NCBI GenBank assembly: GCA_013042925.1
Contig: JABDPH010000087.1
Span: 1-6,062 of the forward strand
From: Eudoraea sp.
GTDB taxonomy: Bacteria > Bacteroidota > Bacteroidia > Flavobacteriales > Flavobacteriaceae
Length of the DNA stretch: 6,062 nucleotides
Direction: 5' to 3'
Part shown: positions 6,016 through 6,062 of the stretch, piece after piece
How the letters are laid out: each line of letters starts with the position of its first letter
Numbering within the stretch: the first letter of the stretch is position 1
Notes under the pieces: generated by a model
What the model was told of the DNA's origin: nothing
The model's database searches: none
What the model saw: the letters and a program-made list of their open reading frames with translations, nothing else
Translations under genes and position numbers: made by a program

Positions 6016-6062
6016 ATGAAAAATATTGGCCTCTTTTTTGGAACTTTTAATCCTATTCACAT
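6016..6062 (+). CDS. nadD: Nicotinate-nucleotide adenylyltransferase, N-terminal fragment (cut by window edge)
   Basis: Fifteen codons are visible (MKNIGLFFGTFNPIH) before the right edge. G9-T-F-N-P-I-H15 is the start of the GxFxPxHxGH nucleotidyltransferase motif of NadD, which makes deamido-NAD from nicotinate mononucleotide and ATP. The position after gmk and yicC fits a flavobacterial order that I recall. Related enzymes (CoaD, NadD-like nucleotidyltransferases) share the motif, but the FFGTFNPIH form and the neighbours favour NadD. The 55 bases between gmk and this start (5961-6015) contain no clear terminator or promoter; a TCCTAA hexamer occurs twice there (5975-5980, 5990-5995). Confidence 0.85.
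   Translation, partial: MKNIGLFFGTFNPIH

Overview
The window most likely comes from a Bacteroidota genome, probably a marine or soil flavobacterium. This is inferred, not proven. The reasons are the low-to-moderate GC content, the absence of clear Shine-Dalgarno sites, TAnnTTTG-like promoter elements, two short type II (lipoprotein) signal peptides, and the order yicC-gmk-nadD. There are no RNA genes, CRISPR arrays or insertion sequences that I can support, and no gene-free stretch longer than about 135 bases.

Left part, bases 1-1655, minus strand: a GMC-family FAD sugar oxidoreductase that runs off the left edge. About 551 residues are visible and only a short C-terminal tail should be missing. 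It has a Cys-x5-Cys-x3-Cys motif like that of the FAD glucose dehydrogenase catalytic subunit, where such a motif holds a 3Fe-4S cluster. A 134-base divergent intergenic region (1656-1789) follows. It holds a 12-base perfect inverted repeat, a TAnnTTTG promoter candidate for the minus strand, and an AAACGTTT palindrome close to the plus-strand start codon.

Middle part, 1790-4437, plus strand: three closely packed genes (gaps of 10 and 4 bases). They encode a xylose-isomerase-like TIM-barrel sugar isomerase/epimerase and two tandem, diverged DUF1080 lipoproteins (PF06439, now called the 3-keto-disaccharide hydrolase domain). With the divergent GMC enzyme they form a plausible 3-keto-glycoside route. 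The GMC enzyme would oxidise a glycoside at C3 in the periplasm, the DUF1080 lipoproteins would cleave the 3-keto-glycoside, and the TIM-barrel protein would convert the released keto sugar, or a related one, in the cytoplasm. No transporter, regulator or GMC small subunit lies inside the window.

Right part, 4498-6062, plus strand: a housekeeping cluster of a YicC-family endoribonuclease, guanylate kinase (GTG start, 4-base overlap with yicC) and the first 15 codons of nadD (nicotinate-nucleotide adenylyltransferase). A 60-base gap with a weak hairpin and a TAnnTTT-type promoter candidate separates it from the sugar genes.
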